A stretch of DNA of 64,000 nt, from positions 2,108,001 through 2,172,000 of the forward strand of contig JAPYXD010000696.1 in assembly GCA_030998225.1 (NCBI GenBank), read 5' to 3'. This DNA comes from Diplolepis rosae. Its lineage: Eukaryota; Arthropoda; Insecta; Hymenoptera; Diplolepididae. Position numbers and translations under genes: made by a program. Positions 11,423-21,793 of this stretch are shown here, one piece after another; position 1 is the stretch's first letter, and every line of letters begins with the position of its first letter. Below the pieces are notes generated by a model, which was not told where the DNA came from, did no database searches, and saw nothing but the letters and a program-made list of their open reading frames with translations.

Positions 11423-11700
11423 AAATCGCATCGGGGCCTCCACCCGCGGCCCTGCGTCTCGGGTAGACTTGGCTGTCCGCGTCGTTCGGGGGTGGAATCT
11501 GTATGTTTTCTCCCCTGGGTGGCGCGGCTAGTCGGTTTGCCTAGTGGGCGTGTGGCCGCGGATGCAGGTTCCGAGCGAACGGATGACGGAAGAGTCGTAC
11601 GCGACTTTAATGGAACCATCCACCCGTGAAGTTTAAAGCCGAAAGGCGGTTCCGCGGGTGGTGTATTGGTTCGAGAGAGGGGTTTTTTTGGTTTTAACAG
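11423..11700 (+). other. 3' leader of the R1-like element
   Basis: GC-rich, non-coding sequence after the ORF2 stop, ending in a T-rich stretch near 11680. A CCACCCGTGAAG / CGCGGGTGG pair could form a hairpin near 11620-11662. The CACTA terminus begins at 11741, about 40 bp further on. Confidence 0.55.
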
Positions 11701-11740
11701 GTATGCCTAGACTCCTTGTTACCGCGCGGTATGCCTTCTA

Positions 11741-11960
11741 CACTGTAAAAAGTGTCAAGGAATTTTACCACGAGAGTCATAGGTAATAAAAATACCAGTG
11801 ATAATCGCTGGAAATTTACGGAAGTAGTGTAAAATTGCATTGGAATGGTAAAATTACCACGAAGCAAGTTAGAGGCAATGTAATTGTACACTCACTTTGT
11901 AAAATTCCAGTTCCAAATGTGAAAACGGGTTTGCGCATGCGCTCTAGCATACGCGGATAA
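11741..11960. repeat. CACTA left terminal and subterminal region
   Basis: About 210 bp match, in inverse orientation, the region 18870-19100. Shared blocks include ATACCAGTGATAATCG and GGAAATTTAC and, deeper in, GCGCATGCGC / GCGCAGACGCGC. The extreme 15 bp can itself fold (ACACT...AGTGT). Confidence 0.7.
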
Positions 11961-12577
11961 TTCAAATCGCAGAATTCAAATTCTCTGTCTCCCTTAAATC
12001 TTGAAATAAAAGAATAGTTCATATAAAAGGAAAATTTTTATTTATATTTGAAATAACAAAAATGTAATAAAATAGAATGTATCCATTTTGTCTCACAGAT
12101 ACGTCTCACAGTTCGTTAAAAAGTACTACGTTCTAATACAGTAACAATGTAGTTTCATAAAGTATTATATAAATATTATGCCAACGGGCGAAGGGTAAAA
12201 AACTATAGTGATAGGTTCCCTAAACTTCGACGAAAAAATGAGGATACCTTTGCCGAATGGTTGCACGTACGCGTTAAATCACAATGATACAGTCTTTGTT
12301 TCTAAATTCATAAAAATTACATCAAATAAGGGAGTAGGTGCAGTATATGACCCTGTAGGCGATGCTACAAGCACGCTTTTTTTGAGTTTTTAAGAAAACT
12401 TTCTTATGGACAGCCCCGATCAGTTTTCCCTTATCTTAGTATGTGAGTCGAGATTGAGAAGATCAAAACATCTGAAAATGATAAAAATATTTAAATATTG
12501 CCTAACAGACACTTCAAGCGTACATATAAACCTGAAACTTTGTAAATAGTTTTCAAAGAGATAAATATATCACCTTT

Positions 12578-14620
12578 TTAATTTTCATCCATGATTTCTT
12601 CGGCATTGTTGTTATTTTGTATTACTGATACTTTCTGTATTCGTTTGTAAAAGGTGTCAACCCTTTTTCCAACACGATCGCCTTTTGGAGACCTGCTACC
12701 CTCTGCTGGATGTAAGTTCAAAATGCACCTTTGAAGGGTTTCAAGAGTATGTGCATAATTAGCAGCGTATTTTCGGTTCCACATAAAATACGTAGCGAAT
12801 GCCCACATTACACCGTCAAAAAAACTGGAAGTCGTTGTTAGTATGAGTGTATCAAATCCAAGATGATACTTTCTGTGACCCTCCTTCTCTGTGGACGAAA
12901 AATTGTAAACATTTTTATTGTCGAAATTATTATAAATGAATTATTATAATTATTGTTACTGTAAAAATCAGATGATTGTTTAAAAGTAATTTTCATTTAC
13001 AGCAATGAAGACTTTGTCTAATTATTTGTTATTGCATATTGTTCATATTAACTGTACTCATGAAAATACAATTTGCTTCCTTACCTTGGCATAAAATAAA
13101 AGGACCCTCTTCTGGAACAGTAACTCGTTCAGTACCACCTTCTCCTGGCTACAGTAATGTTAATGTTTTTAAAATTGAATATTACTTCAGGCATTGTAGG
13201 ATCTACTTTGAATAAAAAAATGTGGAGAGACGGTTTTACTTCACGAATTGTAAAAATGGTGGAAAGTTGCGAAAGTTTTATAGTAGGTTTAATACATAAT
13301 GTCCTGTAAAACCTGTTACTCTTATATCTTGAAATATAATTTATGTGTAAACTGAAAACTTACCGGGCAATCTTTAAATAATTCCTCGGATTTTTCGTTA
13401 AATTGCCGGAATATTATGTTCATAACAATTCTGTCATCTAGTAATTCATCTTCTGTAAGTAACTTCGATCGCCCGTAAGTAAATATTGCCTCCTTCTTTT
13501 TGTTAAACTCATTTCTTAGTTTCTCTATGGAGTGTCCCATCAGTAACTCATAATGGTGGTACATATATTCAATTTTTATTAACATTGGCCAAGAGACAGT
13601 TAAATCCTGAACTGTTGGTGTGTTTTGAATATCATTGAAAAAATCACGTTGGGCTTTGAAAGTCGCAGTCAAACAAGAGAGTATTTCATCATGGGTATGA
13701 GGATCTGCAGATTCGTTAAATATCGATAAATAGGTTTCATACAACCATGCTTTTTTGTCGGCAACGGTTTCATCAGTTTCTCCTTCCGGGTGTTCCTGTG
13801 GCTGCCAGTTAACTGTCCCGACTTGTACCGTATTTCTAAGCTTTACCTGCGTAGCTGGCACCTTCTTAATATTGGACGGAGGACGTTTTTTTTCAGGTCG
13901 GTTTAAATAATTGTTATGTTCGTTCAAAGCATCGTACAATGTAACATAACCAGTGCCATATCTCCGACCCATGTTTGTATCTTCGAAAGCATGAGGATAT
14001 GTTTCCAGAATTTCTTTTGCTACGTTTTTCAAAACGGGAGAAACAATTCTTATGTTTTTTGCTCTCATATCAGAAATAACACGACGAACGACTTCTCGAA
14101 AAATCTGTTTCGATTTGTCACCTCGTTTTAATTGTTGTACGTACATTGGATCCAGGTTATTCCAGTCGTAATGATAATTGCGACTTCTATTGAAAGTGTC
14201 ACTTTGGTGAAGTACAATATTTTCAGCAATTGGCGGCACATTCTCTTGGTCAGGATTGAAGGGGGCCTTGAGTGAGCGGGGATACCGAGAGATATCTTCC
14301 TGCTGTGTATCACGCTGATTGTTTACGGGATCTACAGAATTTTCCACTGGAGCTGTAAGTTGTGCATCTTTTTGAGAATCGTCTAATCCTGGTTTTTCCC
14401 AACGCTCGTCATCTTGAAGTAGAATGAAAACATTATTGTTCAGGAGATTTAGGACTTCATCGTCATCGATTAAGGTCCCATTCTCTTCAAGAACCAATTG
14501 TGTACCAGTAATTTGCATTTTTTCACTGGCTTTATTAATTACTGAAGTGACCGTCGAAATGCTGGCAAAAGACACCTTCTTCCTTCTATCACGAGACCAA
14601 ACAAAAAATACTGCAGCCAT
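12578..14620 (-). CDS. CACTA partner protein with N-terminal CIDE-N domain (3 exons)
   Basis: Exon 1 is 14620-13364, exon 2 is 13148-13085 and exon 3 is 12888-12578 (minus strand). Donors GTAAGT and GTAAGG and acceptors TGTAG and CCACAG are in phase, giving 543 residues. The N-terminus (about residues 5-75) reads as a CIDE-N domain: a short basic strand, then LVLEENGTLIDDDEVLNLL and FILLQDDERW, which match the family's LVLEEDGT and W-ending strands. CIDE-N domains form head-to-tail protein contacts in DFF40/DFF45, CIDE and Drep proteins. Residues about 165-250 form a helical basic segment (FREVVRRVI...GTGYVTLYDAL) like those in SAM-domain transposon proteins. I infer a DNA-binding or assembly partner for the transposase encoded upstream on the same strand. 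The exon structure needs transcript support. Confidence 0.7.
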
Positions 14621-15121
14621 CTAAAATAAAAAAATATACCATTTTTATTTTTAGTTCTACTTTGTACATTTGAACTTGTACATTCTACTTTTCGTTCAGT
14701 ATATTTAAATATTATTTGTGAACATAAGTCTTTCTAGTTTTATCAGCGCATTCATTTACAATACTTCGGATCATAAACATTTTCAAACAAGAAATTGTAC
14801 ATTTTCTTCGGAACAATCTTTACCACAATCCTCCTTAATTTTGTTTTAGGAATCACATATTTTCACGAATGACGATATCAAGTTGAAAATTTATAAAAGT
14901 AAATAAAATAGAGTAGGAGAAATGTATGTCGTCAAAAATATTGACCGTTGTGAAGAAAAAATTGTTATTTTTTTAGGGTTGTTAACATAATTATTGCACA
15001 GTTCTAAGAAATGTTTTCTTTTTTTTTTTTTTTATAATTTTGTCCAGTAATTCTGAACAAATTTGTTCCTTAATGTTTACAATCTGAAGCGAAAACTGTT
15101 ACTACTTACACTTTCGAATTT

Positions 15122-17800
15122 TTACGAACACAAATCCGGATCAAAGGGTGCATACTTCGGCACGTATACCGATGCAGAGTTTAGAACCATTTCAGGGAAT
15201 GGGTGAGGAGACAACAGACAGACATAATTAAATATTTTAGTGGTTTTACTGAGTTGCGACGTTTTGTAAACACCTAATTCATAATACGGTATGATTTCAG
15301 TTGTTGAACCTACGAAGAAAACAACCGTGTGCTCGGCGTTGATTAATATGTGCTTAATTCTGCACAGTACGAAATTCCCTTGCAAACTTTTACCAATGCA
15401 AACACACATATTTTCGGCGTATGTAATGCTTCGAAAATTAACTTTTTTACAGACATAAATGTTCATTCTTGCGATTTCATCGAAAAAAGCTTCAACAACT
15501 GAATTGACTTCGTAACTGTGGTCTACTGATGAATATTTTACAGCATCGGGTGCAACTACAACGGACGTGAAAGTACCCTTCAGCAAACACTGCATCTGTT
15601 GATGTTTTTCACTTAGAGTTTTCGTAATATTTTTAAAATTTTGAAAGTGTTTAACAATATTTTTGAAGCACTTGTGCTTGCTTTCTAGCCTGATTGTTTC
15701 TAGATGTTTCATAGGACCTAACTGAGCAATTAGTTCCGGATAATGGCAGATGTAGTGATGCTTCGGAGTCAAGGGTGTTGTTGGAAAACATTCTATTCGC
15801 AACTGTAAATAATCATCGATTTTATTTTTGAGCAACACGATTTGTCCAAGAGACAATGCAGGAGCGCAGACAAAAAAAGAAATTTCTCTCAAACGCAAAA
15901 TCATCTGCCAAACCTGATCCTTAGAATCTCTCACAATGTCAACAATGGCTACAGGGAATATTTGAAGAATTCTTCGAGTCTGAGAAACCGTTCCGCACAA
16001 TTTTTTGTACGTCTCTTTTATTGGTGGAAGGCAATTCGTTGCAGTAGTATCCGTAGAAAGTCGCAAGTTTTGTAGTCGACGATTCAACAAAGCATAACGG
16101 AGCCATCCTTTTCTAACAAAGTATTTTATTGCAAGCATTAAATCACGTTGAACAATACCTTCAAATAGATCATGCGAAATGCATGGTGGTAACCCTGGAT
16201 TACAAACGTAATAATACTGTAACTCATTGAACGAAGAGTTTTGTTTAATTCCTTTAACCATTTTACTGGTACGTATTGCCTCTCTAGCACATTCATTGTA
16301 ACTGTCAGTGGTTCGCAACTGTTTTACAGAATAATCGTTACTTTTTAACTGGGAGCGTTCAATTTCACAAAATCGACAAAAGTCGCAAGACGTACTAAAG
16401 TTTTCTGTTAGCCCACCAATTTGGTGACTCCCTAAGTTATCACCAAGGATAAAAATCACAGTTCCCCGAAAGGTAACTTCACGCCTTGAAAATGAGAGTA
16501 TTATTCCATCTGTCTCTAATACTTTAAAATCAGCTAATAATCTTTGAAGCACAACATTCCAACTGAAGCGGGTAATGTATTTTTCGCGACACAGTAAGAC
16601 GAGTTGAATATTATTAATTTTTGATCGTAAATGACGGGGTAAGTTACCTAACATCATGTAAAGTCCAACAATTTTGAATTTGCCTTTAGAGAAACCCAAA
16701 GGATTGCAGACTTCGAACACATCTTGATACAAAATAAGCTTAAAACCATTCATATTCATTTGAAAAAAGATATTGCTTTTTAGAACACTTCCATCTGTAA
16801 AATCAAAGAAACCATTGTCAGTACTAGAATGTTCAGCATTTTCACAATAATGACGAACATCGTCATTTTTTAATAAAGCCTTCAACGTTTCCAAGACAGG
16901 AACGTAGTGATAAGTGCATTCACTTTCGCCAAGAAGCGAGGGAAGTGTTACTTCTTCTGGATGTATAAAATCAAAATGCTTATGATAGTAACTTTTCCGC
17001 GTGAATGCACTCCTTAGAAGACCGACCTCATGATCCAATGCCACTGAAATACTACCGAAACTATTTTGTAAAAAATTGAAAATTTCTTGTTTATGATCAT
17101 GCGAAAAGTTACTATTTTCGACAGAAGTAATAAAATTTTGCCTGCATGCCTCAAAAATTCTTGAATGACCCTCTGCCATTTCTTGTATAGCTACGTCTGA
17201 TACACAATGTTTTGCACTCGCGGCTACGTACAAATTGCCTAAATTGAGTACCACGGAGTCAGGAATAATTCCTGGTGTTTTAGATAGAGTTGCACTTGTC
17301 ATTTCAGAATTACTCTTCTCTAGTGCATCTACTTTAAAAGATTCATCATCGCAAATGTCCATATCTACATCAGAGTTTGAAGGAGGCAGAACAGTAGTTT
17401 TTTTCGAGATATTATTTTCTTCATAATGACATCGACTAAAGTGTACTCTTAAAGAGTTAGCATTATAAAACCTCTTATGTGGACATGGACAATTCGGAAG
17501 CGAACATTGTATGTAAGTGTTAACTTCGTCGAAATGTTTGCCTAGATGAATCTTCAATGATTTTATATCTTCACACTCAAAACTGCAATTCATACAAGAC
17601 AGGGATCCAAACTTCGGTCTACTTTGAACATGGTAACGATAAATATGTTGCCTAAAACTTTCGTATTTTGTGAAATTCTTATTGCATCTATAATAACGAC
17701 ATAAAATTTGTAGGTTTGCATTATTTTTATGTTGTAATTGATGTTTATTATATGCTTCTATTCGGTTGAAACGAACTATACATGAGGAACAAGAAAACAT
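15122..17800 (-). CDS. CACTA (EnSpm) transposase, TNP2-like, with C2H2 fingers
   Basis: A single open frame of 892 residues. Four C2H2-type fingers occupy about residues 4-125 (the first is CSSC...H...H). They are followed by an acidic linker and a transposase core. Core landmarks are TDGSVLKSN (~335), FILGDNLGSHQIGG (~452), SHDLFEGIV (~540), CHYPELIAQLGP (~685) and RLESKHKCFKN (~705). These are the conserved blocks of animal EnSpm transposases and place acidic residues of a DDE-type catalytic centre. No stop or frameshift is present, so the protein could be active. The ATG at 17800 starts the first finger directly. The protein would bind the CACTG ends and subterminal repeats and cut the element out. 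Confidence 0.8.
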   Translation of the reverse strand: MFSCSSCIVRFNRIEAYNKHQLQHKNNANLQILCRYYRCNKNFTKYESFRQHIYRYHVQSRPKFGSLSCMNCSFECEDIKSLKIHLGKHFDEVNTYIQCSLPNCPCPHKRFYNANSLRVHFSRCHYEENNISKKTTVLPPSNSDVDMDICDDESFKVDALEKSNSEMTSATLSKTPGIIPDSVVLNLGNLYVAASAKHCVSDVAIQEMAEGHSRIFEACRQNFITSVENSNFSHDHKQEIFNFLQNSFGSISVALDHEVGLLRSAFTRKSYYHKHFDFIHPEEVTLPSLLGESECTYHYVPVLETLKALLKNDDVRHYCENAEHSSTDNGFFDFTDGSVLKSNIFFQMNMNGFKLILYQDVFEVCNPLGFSKGKFKIVGLYMMLGNLPRHLRSKINNIQLVLLCREKYITRFSWNVVLQRLLADFKVLETDGIILSFSRREVTFRGTVIFILGDNLGSHQIGGLTENFSTSCDFCRFCEIERSQLKSNDYSVKQLRTTDSYNECAREAIRTSKMVKGIKQNSSFNELQYYYVCNPGLPPCISHDLFEGIVQRDLMLAIKYFVRKGWLRYALLNRRLQNLRLSTDTTATNCLPPIKETYKKLCGTVSQTRRILQIFPVAIVDIVRDSKDQVWQMILRLREISFFVCAPALSLGQIVLLKNKIDDYLQLRIECFPTTPLTPKHHYICHYPELIAQLGPMKHLETIRLESKHKCFKNIVKHFQNFKNITKTLSEKHQQMQCLLKGTFTSVVVAPDAVKYSSVDHSYEVNSVVEAFFDEIARMNIYVCKKVNFRSITYAENMCVCIGKSLQGNFVLCRIKHILINAEHTVVFFVGSTTEIIPYYELGVYKTSQLSKTTKIFNYVCLLSPHPFPEMVLNSASVYVPKYAPFDPDLCS

Positions 17801-18477
17801 GGCGCAATGCAGTTTATAATATACACGGGTGTATTAAATTTGCACACTCAAGTGTATTAAAGTTTGTTGGATTGATATAAACTTTTGTTTTTAAATGAAA
17901 CAAATCACTGCAATGCTATGGGATAAAAGCACTTTTTTAACTGAAAGAAACTTTGTTGGAACTAAATAAATAAGTAATAAATGAATAATTACTTTAAACG
18001 GAATACAATTTGCTCTAATTAAACAAATTTTGTTGGAATATAAAGAAATTTTTATTTCGAATTAAGAATAAAGGACAAAAAAACGGTTTTTCTTAATTTC
18101 AACAAAATTTTTCTCTGAGTGTACCACACCAATGCACGTTACGTTTCATTAGAAATAGTGTCTATTTACATATACTTGTATATTATATCTGCAACTCAGT
18201 TCAACCTCTTGAGTCGTAATTTGCATTGGAATTGGATGGAATGAATGGACACAAAGGAGATTCTTACATTCTTCGAATCCGTTTTTGGTTTCAAAGTCTG
18301 CTGAAATACATATGTTTCATTAAATTTTCGCAGTTGAAGTGTATTATTAATATAAAAGAATAATAGAATAATTATTAAGTTATTAACAATATAATTATGA
18401 ACTTGAACTTAACTTAAACTTACAATTTCTTAAGTAACTTTTACACTTGCTGTGAAGACCATACATAACCTCATATA

Positions 18478-18625
18478 TGTCACGAATGGTAACACTGCAA
18501 AGCCCCAGAACAGCATTGCCCTGAAAACACAGTATCCCCTTCTATCTCTTTTGAAGTGAAAAACAAGTACAGAAATTCTGGACAATGCTGTTTCGTCGGG
18601 ACCTTGCAGTGTCACCATCACGAAT
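18478..18625. repeat. Imperfect hairpin inside the CACTA element
   Basis: Arms of about 43 bp pair GTAACACTGCAAAGCCCCAG (from ~18489) with GGGACCTTGCAGTGTCACC (ending ~18617), separated by about 55 bp. The minus-strand open frame across it is probably a by-product. It could be a small MITE or a structured RNA. Confidence 0.5.
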
Positions 18626-18869
18626 AGGCCGTTACCCTTATAGTGGTCTATAAATAACCAAATTGAATAGTAATCTCAACTCGCATTGGAAGCACATGGG
18701 TTTTAAATGAGAGTGCACACCTCCACATTTTCTAAAACATGATATTTATATTGTTTTAAACTTACCTTAATCTCCTATGAAAACCGCGGATCGGATCGTC
18801 AAATAAAAATATAAAATATAAAATCAAATAAGACGCTGTCGCTGGCCGTCGCAAATCACCATTACATTA

Positions 18870-19100
18870 TATAAGTAACGCGCAGACGCGCCATCACACG
18901 GTGAAAAACTTAACAGAATGGTAATTTTACATTGGACTGGGTTTCTTACGTGCTTCGCTTTGGGAATTTACTTCAACATTGTGAAATCACATTTTTATTT
19001 CTTTTCCACTTCGTTGTAAATTTCCCACGATTATCACTGGTATGTTTATTACCCGTGATATTCGTGGTAAAATTACAGTTCTACTGTAAAATTCATATAC
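18870..19100. repeat. Inverted copy of the CACTA subterminal region
   Basis: This is the reverse complement of the left subterminal region with moderate divergence. It ends in ACAGTTCTACTGT, where the terminal hairpin would be expected, but it lacks a CACTG terminus. It therefore marks the inner part of the right end. Confidence 0.6.
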
Positions 19101-19779
19101 TTATGGAGAATTCATTCAGAAATCATAGGGTTGTAACGTATGGATAAAATAATAGTTAATTGGAGCGCCAACTATCGGTTATAAAACGAGCTCGTTCTCG
19201 CGATTTATCAAACCAGCGCCATGAATTCTACCGTATCCACACACGCGGGCGATTTCGAATGTAGGATTTAAATTGTAATAACAAATAAACATGAAAACGA
19301 AAATCTTGTTACGGAAAGGAATGTCGTAAATTTTAGGTTTAAGAATAAGAGCTTGTCTTTTGGCTTTCGAGGAAGTCTCATTCAAATATGATATATATAT
19401 ATATAGCTAACAGAACTCTCACGGGATCTGGAAAGGATAAACATTTCTGATTTTTACAGTTTGAACGAAACAAAAGTCACAGACTTTCTAGAAACTCATA
19501 AATTTAACCTAACAAAGCTCTTCCTCCCAAATCGTGTCTGAAACAACTCAGGATAAACATGCCCTGCTCGTCCACTTACTAAACCGAAATAAACTAAAGA
19601 ACAGATCATAAAACTGAGCACTATGTTTACATTTCCAGGACCCACTAGAGTTCAGGCAAGAATCAAGTTGCTTTGCAACATAACGTTAAAGAATAAAAGG
19701 GCAAGCCATAACTCATACTACTTTACGAGCCTTAAATCCTCAAGAGGAACCATATGTTGGGATCTCTATGAAACCTTGC

Positions 19780-20433
19780 TGTAACGGTGGTCGCTGTCCC
19801 ACATGTAGGCCCAAAATTGCGCGCGCTTCTCTCACGCCCCCGCCTATTGCAATTGGCTGAGCGAAGGCGCAAGGGTGGATTTTCGAAGCTGGAAGGGTAT
19901 CTGACAACCTCGAGGACCAGCACCTCCACCTTTTGGCTAGTTAGATTTGTTTTCGACTTCAAGTTTTTCGGATCGTGATACTCGAGCGAAAATCGTTTTT
20001 CCTGAGATTTCCTCCAGGCAAAGGACAAGTTCGAACTCAGCAAATTCGCGAGTTAGCCTTATAATTAACCTAATTATAACGGTAATTGATTTAGTGAGTT
20101 GTGTGTGTTACGTGAATTGGCAAATAAATAAATAAAGTCTAATGATAAACTGTTCTTCGAGTTGTGTGTTGTGTGAATTGGCAAATAAACAAATAAAGTC
20201 CGATAAACTGTTCTTCGAGTTTTGTGTTGTGTGAATTGGCGAGCGAATATATATATATATAGCCTAATAATAAATTGTTCTTTGTGAGACATTATTATTA
20301 AAGGAACTTTTGAATTATTTCAAAGCTTCCCGCCCATTCCTCTACGAATCCAGGCTCGCTGTTTTAACAGCAAAAAGACGCAGCAACGACCCACCATCTC
20401 TCGACAGGTTGTCATCCCTGCCTGGGACGTGAC
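19780..20433 (+). repeat. Possible solo LTR inside the CACTA right end
   Basis: The segment starts TGTAACGG and ends GGGACGTGACA, as LTRs do (TG...CA), and is about 650 bp. It lies between two parts of the CACTA right end, so it looks inserted. It contains a tandem repeat at 20098-20262. No matching flanking duplication is visible (CTTGC against GGGTA), so the boundaries are uncertain. Confidence 0.35.
20098..20262 (+). repeat. Tandem repeat, ~60 bp x 2.7
   Basis: Three GTGAATTGG landmarks at 20112, 20173 and 20231 give periods of 61 and 58 bp. Each unit reads GTGTGTT-GTGAATTGG-CAAATAAA and then AAACTGTTCTTCGAG. Confidence 0.75.
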
Positions 20434-20439
20434 AGGGTA

Positions 20440-20527
20440 TTTACAATAAATTTGTAAGTTTCCCACGAATATCATAGGAAAGAATTACAAGAGAAAAATG
20501 TAATTTTCCTTGACACTTTTTACAGTG
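20440..20527. repeat. CACTA right terminus
   Basis: TTCCTTGACACTTTTTACAG ends the element at 20527 and is the exact inverse of the 11741 end. Inside it are TTTCCCACGAATATCA blocks shared with 19010-19060. Confidence 0.7.
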
Positions 20528-20528
20528 T

Positions 20529-20790
20529 GTCCAACCCCGTTCTCATAGAAGGACAGAAGACGAGGAGAATGCTCCAGCCTCTTCTGAGAGAAAAGAAAGA
20601 GAAAGTGAGAACGACGTGGAGGTTCCAACCCCGTTCTCGTAGAGTAGAAGGCGAGGAGAATGCTCCAGCCCCTTCTGAGAGAGAGAAAAAGAGAGTGAGA
20701 ACGAAGTGGAGGTTCCAACCCCGTTCTCACAGAAGGACAGAAGATGAGGAGAATGCCTTAGCGTCTTCTGCTGAGAAAAAGAATCTGTAG
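20529..20790 (+). repeat. 90-bp minisatellite, three units
   Basis: Units begin CCAACCCCGTTCTC at 20531, 20625 and 20715 and contain GAGGAGAATGC and a purine-rich GAGAGAAAAAGAGAGTGAGA block. The last two units share one open frame but the first is out of frame with them, so a coding role is doubtful. Confidence 0.75.
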
Positions 20791-21793
20791 AGAAGGTTAT
20801 GAAATTAAGTAAGTCAGAGTGGTTCGAGTATAAGACGATGCTTTATACAGAGAGAGGTGTTAGTCCTTAGTAGGTCGGTTTTTGGACTGATTTTCCAACT
20901 GAATGCACCCGCTTTTATACACGAAGGGCTCGAATGGAAGACACTGCGTGGGGGTAGACGCTGGCGTGGGGGATGCTCGAGATGCGTGGGTGAGGTACGC
21001 TTACGTCGTCACCACGCTCCATGCTCTCGAGATTTCCTTAGCCTTTGCGCATACCTCTGCGCAGCGTGCCTTGCTCTTCCCATGGATTGGGTCCGCTGAG
21101 CCAATCCCTGGGCAGAGTTTACCTTTCCCTCTCGTTGTATTCCAGTAGGCCCGTTTAGTGAGGAAAATCTAAAAATACAATAATCTTAAATGCTAATTAA
21201 TTATAATCTAATTAAATACTAGTTGATACCTAAAATCTATAAAAATAAAAATATATGTTCAAAATTCATAAAAATAGATGGTATATTAATAAAAGATATT
21301 TTTAAGGTCCCACCAATGGCATGGTGGAAAAAATATGGAAAACTAATATAAACCTAAATATCGATAATTTAAAAACCTAACTTATGTCTAAAAATTGGAA
21401 AAAGTCTGGGAAGCTTGATTCTAGTTTAAATATTAATTAATCTTCGTTCGTCTTCGTGAATTTATTTATTGAAGTTCTGGTAACGGCAAGGTACATGACA
21501 ACGGGTTGGCCGGCCCGTGACGGTAACTTACCGTAACCGAGAACTTCTGTGTGCATCAATGATGGCGGGTGACGCTTGGACGCCGTAGAAAGAGATGGAG
21601 AGTATAAACATGAAGGATAGAAAGAGAAAGATAGAGACGCTAAGAATGGCGTCCAAGTGATCACTGATGCTTAATAACAAAAATGGAAAACCAAATCTCT
21701 TATTAATGAACTTGCTTCCCAGTTTCTTTCCCTTGAAATGTGCAAATCAGAAGGTCAGTTAAAGAAAGGCTATTATACGCTAGTGCGTGTATC
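20791..21793. other. GC-rich patch and LTR-like debris
   Basis: 20900-21150 is GC-rich with short inverted words around CTCGAG. 21430-21680 has a possible LTR-like AATAAATAAATTCA stretch on the minus strand. No protein family was recognised and no boundaries could be set. Confidence 0.35.

Larger units (their letters stand above)
6379..11700 (+). mobile_element. R1-clade non-LTR retrotransposon, nearly full length, inactive
   Basis: A sharp rise in GC marks the element. It has a long 5' leader, an ORF1 with zinc knuckles, an overlapping ORF2 with AP-like endonuclease and reverse transcriptase, and a GC-rich 3' leader ending near 11700. The gene order and the C-terminal zinc motif place it in the R1 clade, which is typical of arthropods. 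The flanks are AT-rich repeat DNA and not 28S rDNA, so this copy is not at the classical R1 site. ORF2 is damaged (see that entry). No target-site duplication could be identified. Confidence 0.8.
11741..20527 (-). mobile_element. CACTA (EnSpm) DNA transposon with two genes and nested insertions
   Basis: The left end CACTGTAAAAAGTGTCAAGG at 11741 is repeated in inverse at 20508-20527. CACTG is the hallmark terminus of EnSpm/CACTA elements. Subterminal palindromic motifs of the type GGTAAAATTACCAC recur at 11767, 11846, 18920 and 19070, as expected for this superfamily. Two minus-strand genes lie inside: a TNP2-like transposase (15122-17800) and a partner protein (12578-14620). The right part is swollen by extra DNA between about 19100 and 20440, including an LTR-like segment. 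The flanking bases do not give a clear target-site duplication, so either end may have been altered. Confidence 0.75.

Noticed and set aside
6379..11700. R1 element in rDNA
   Set aside because: The flanks are AT-rich repeats and a CACTA end; no 28S sequence is present.
15122..17800. Host zinc-finger transcription factor
   Set aside because: The fingers are followed by EnSpm transposase blocks and the gene lies within CACTG termini.
11741..19100. Ending the CACTA element at 19100
   Set aside because: That copy of the subterminal region lacks the CACTG terminus, whereas 20527 carries the exact inverse of the 11741 end.
20527..20790. Repeat protein encoded by the 90-bp units
   Set aside because: The first unit is out of frame with the other two and no start or flanking coding sequence supports it.
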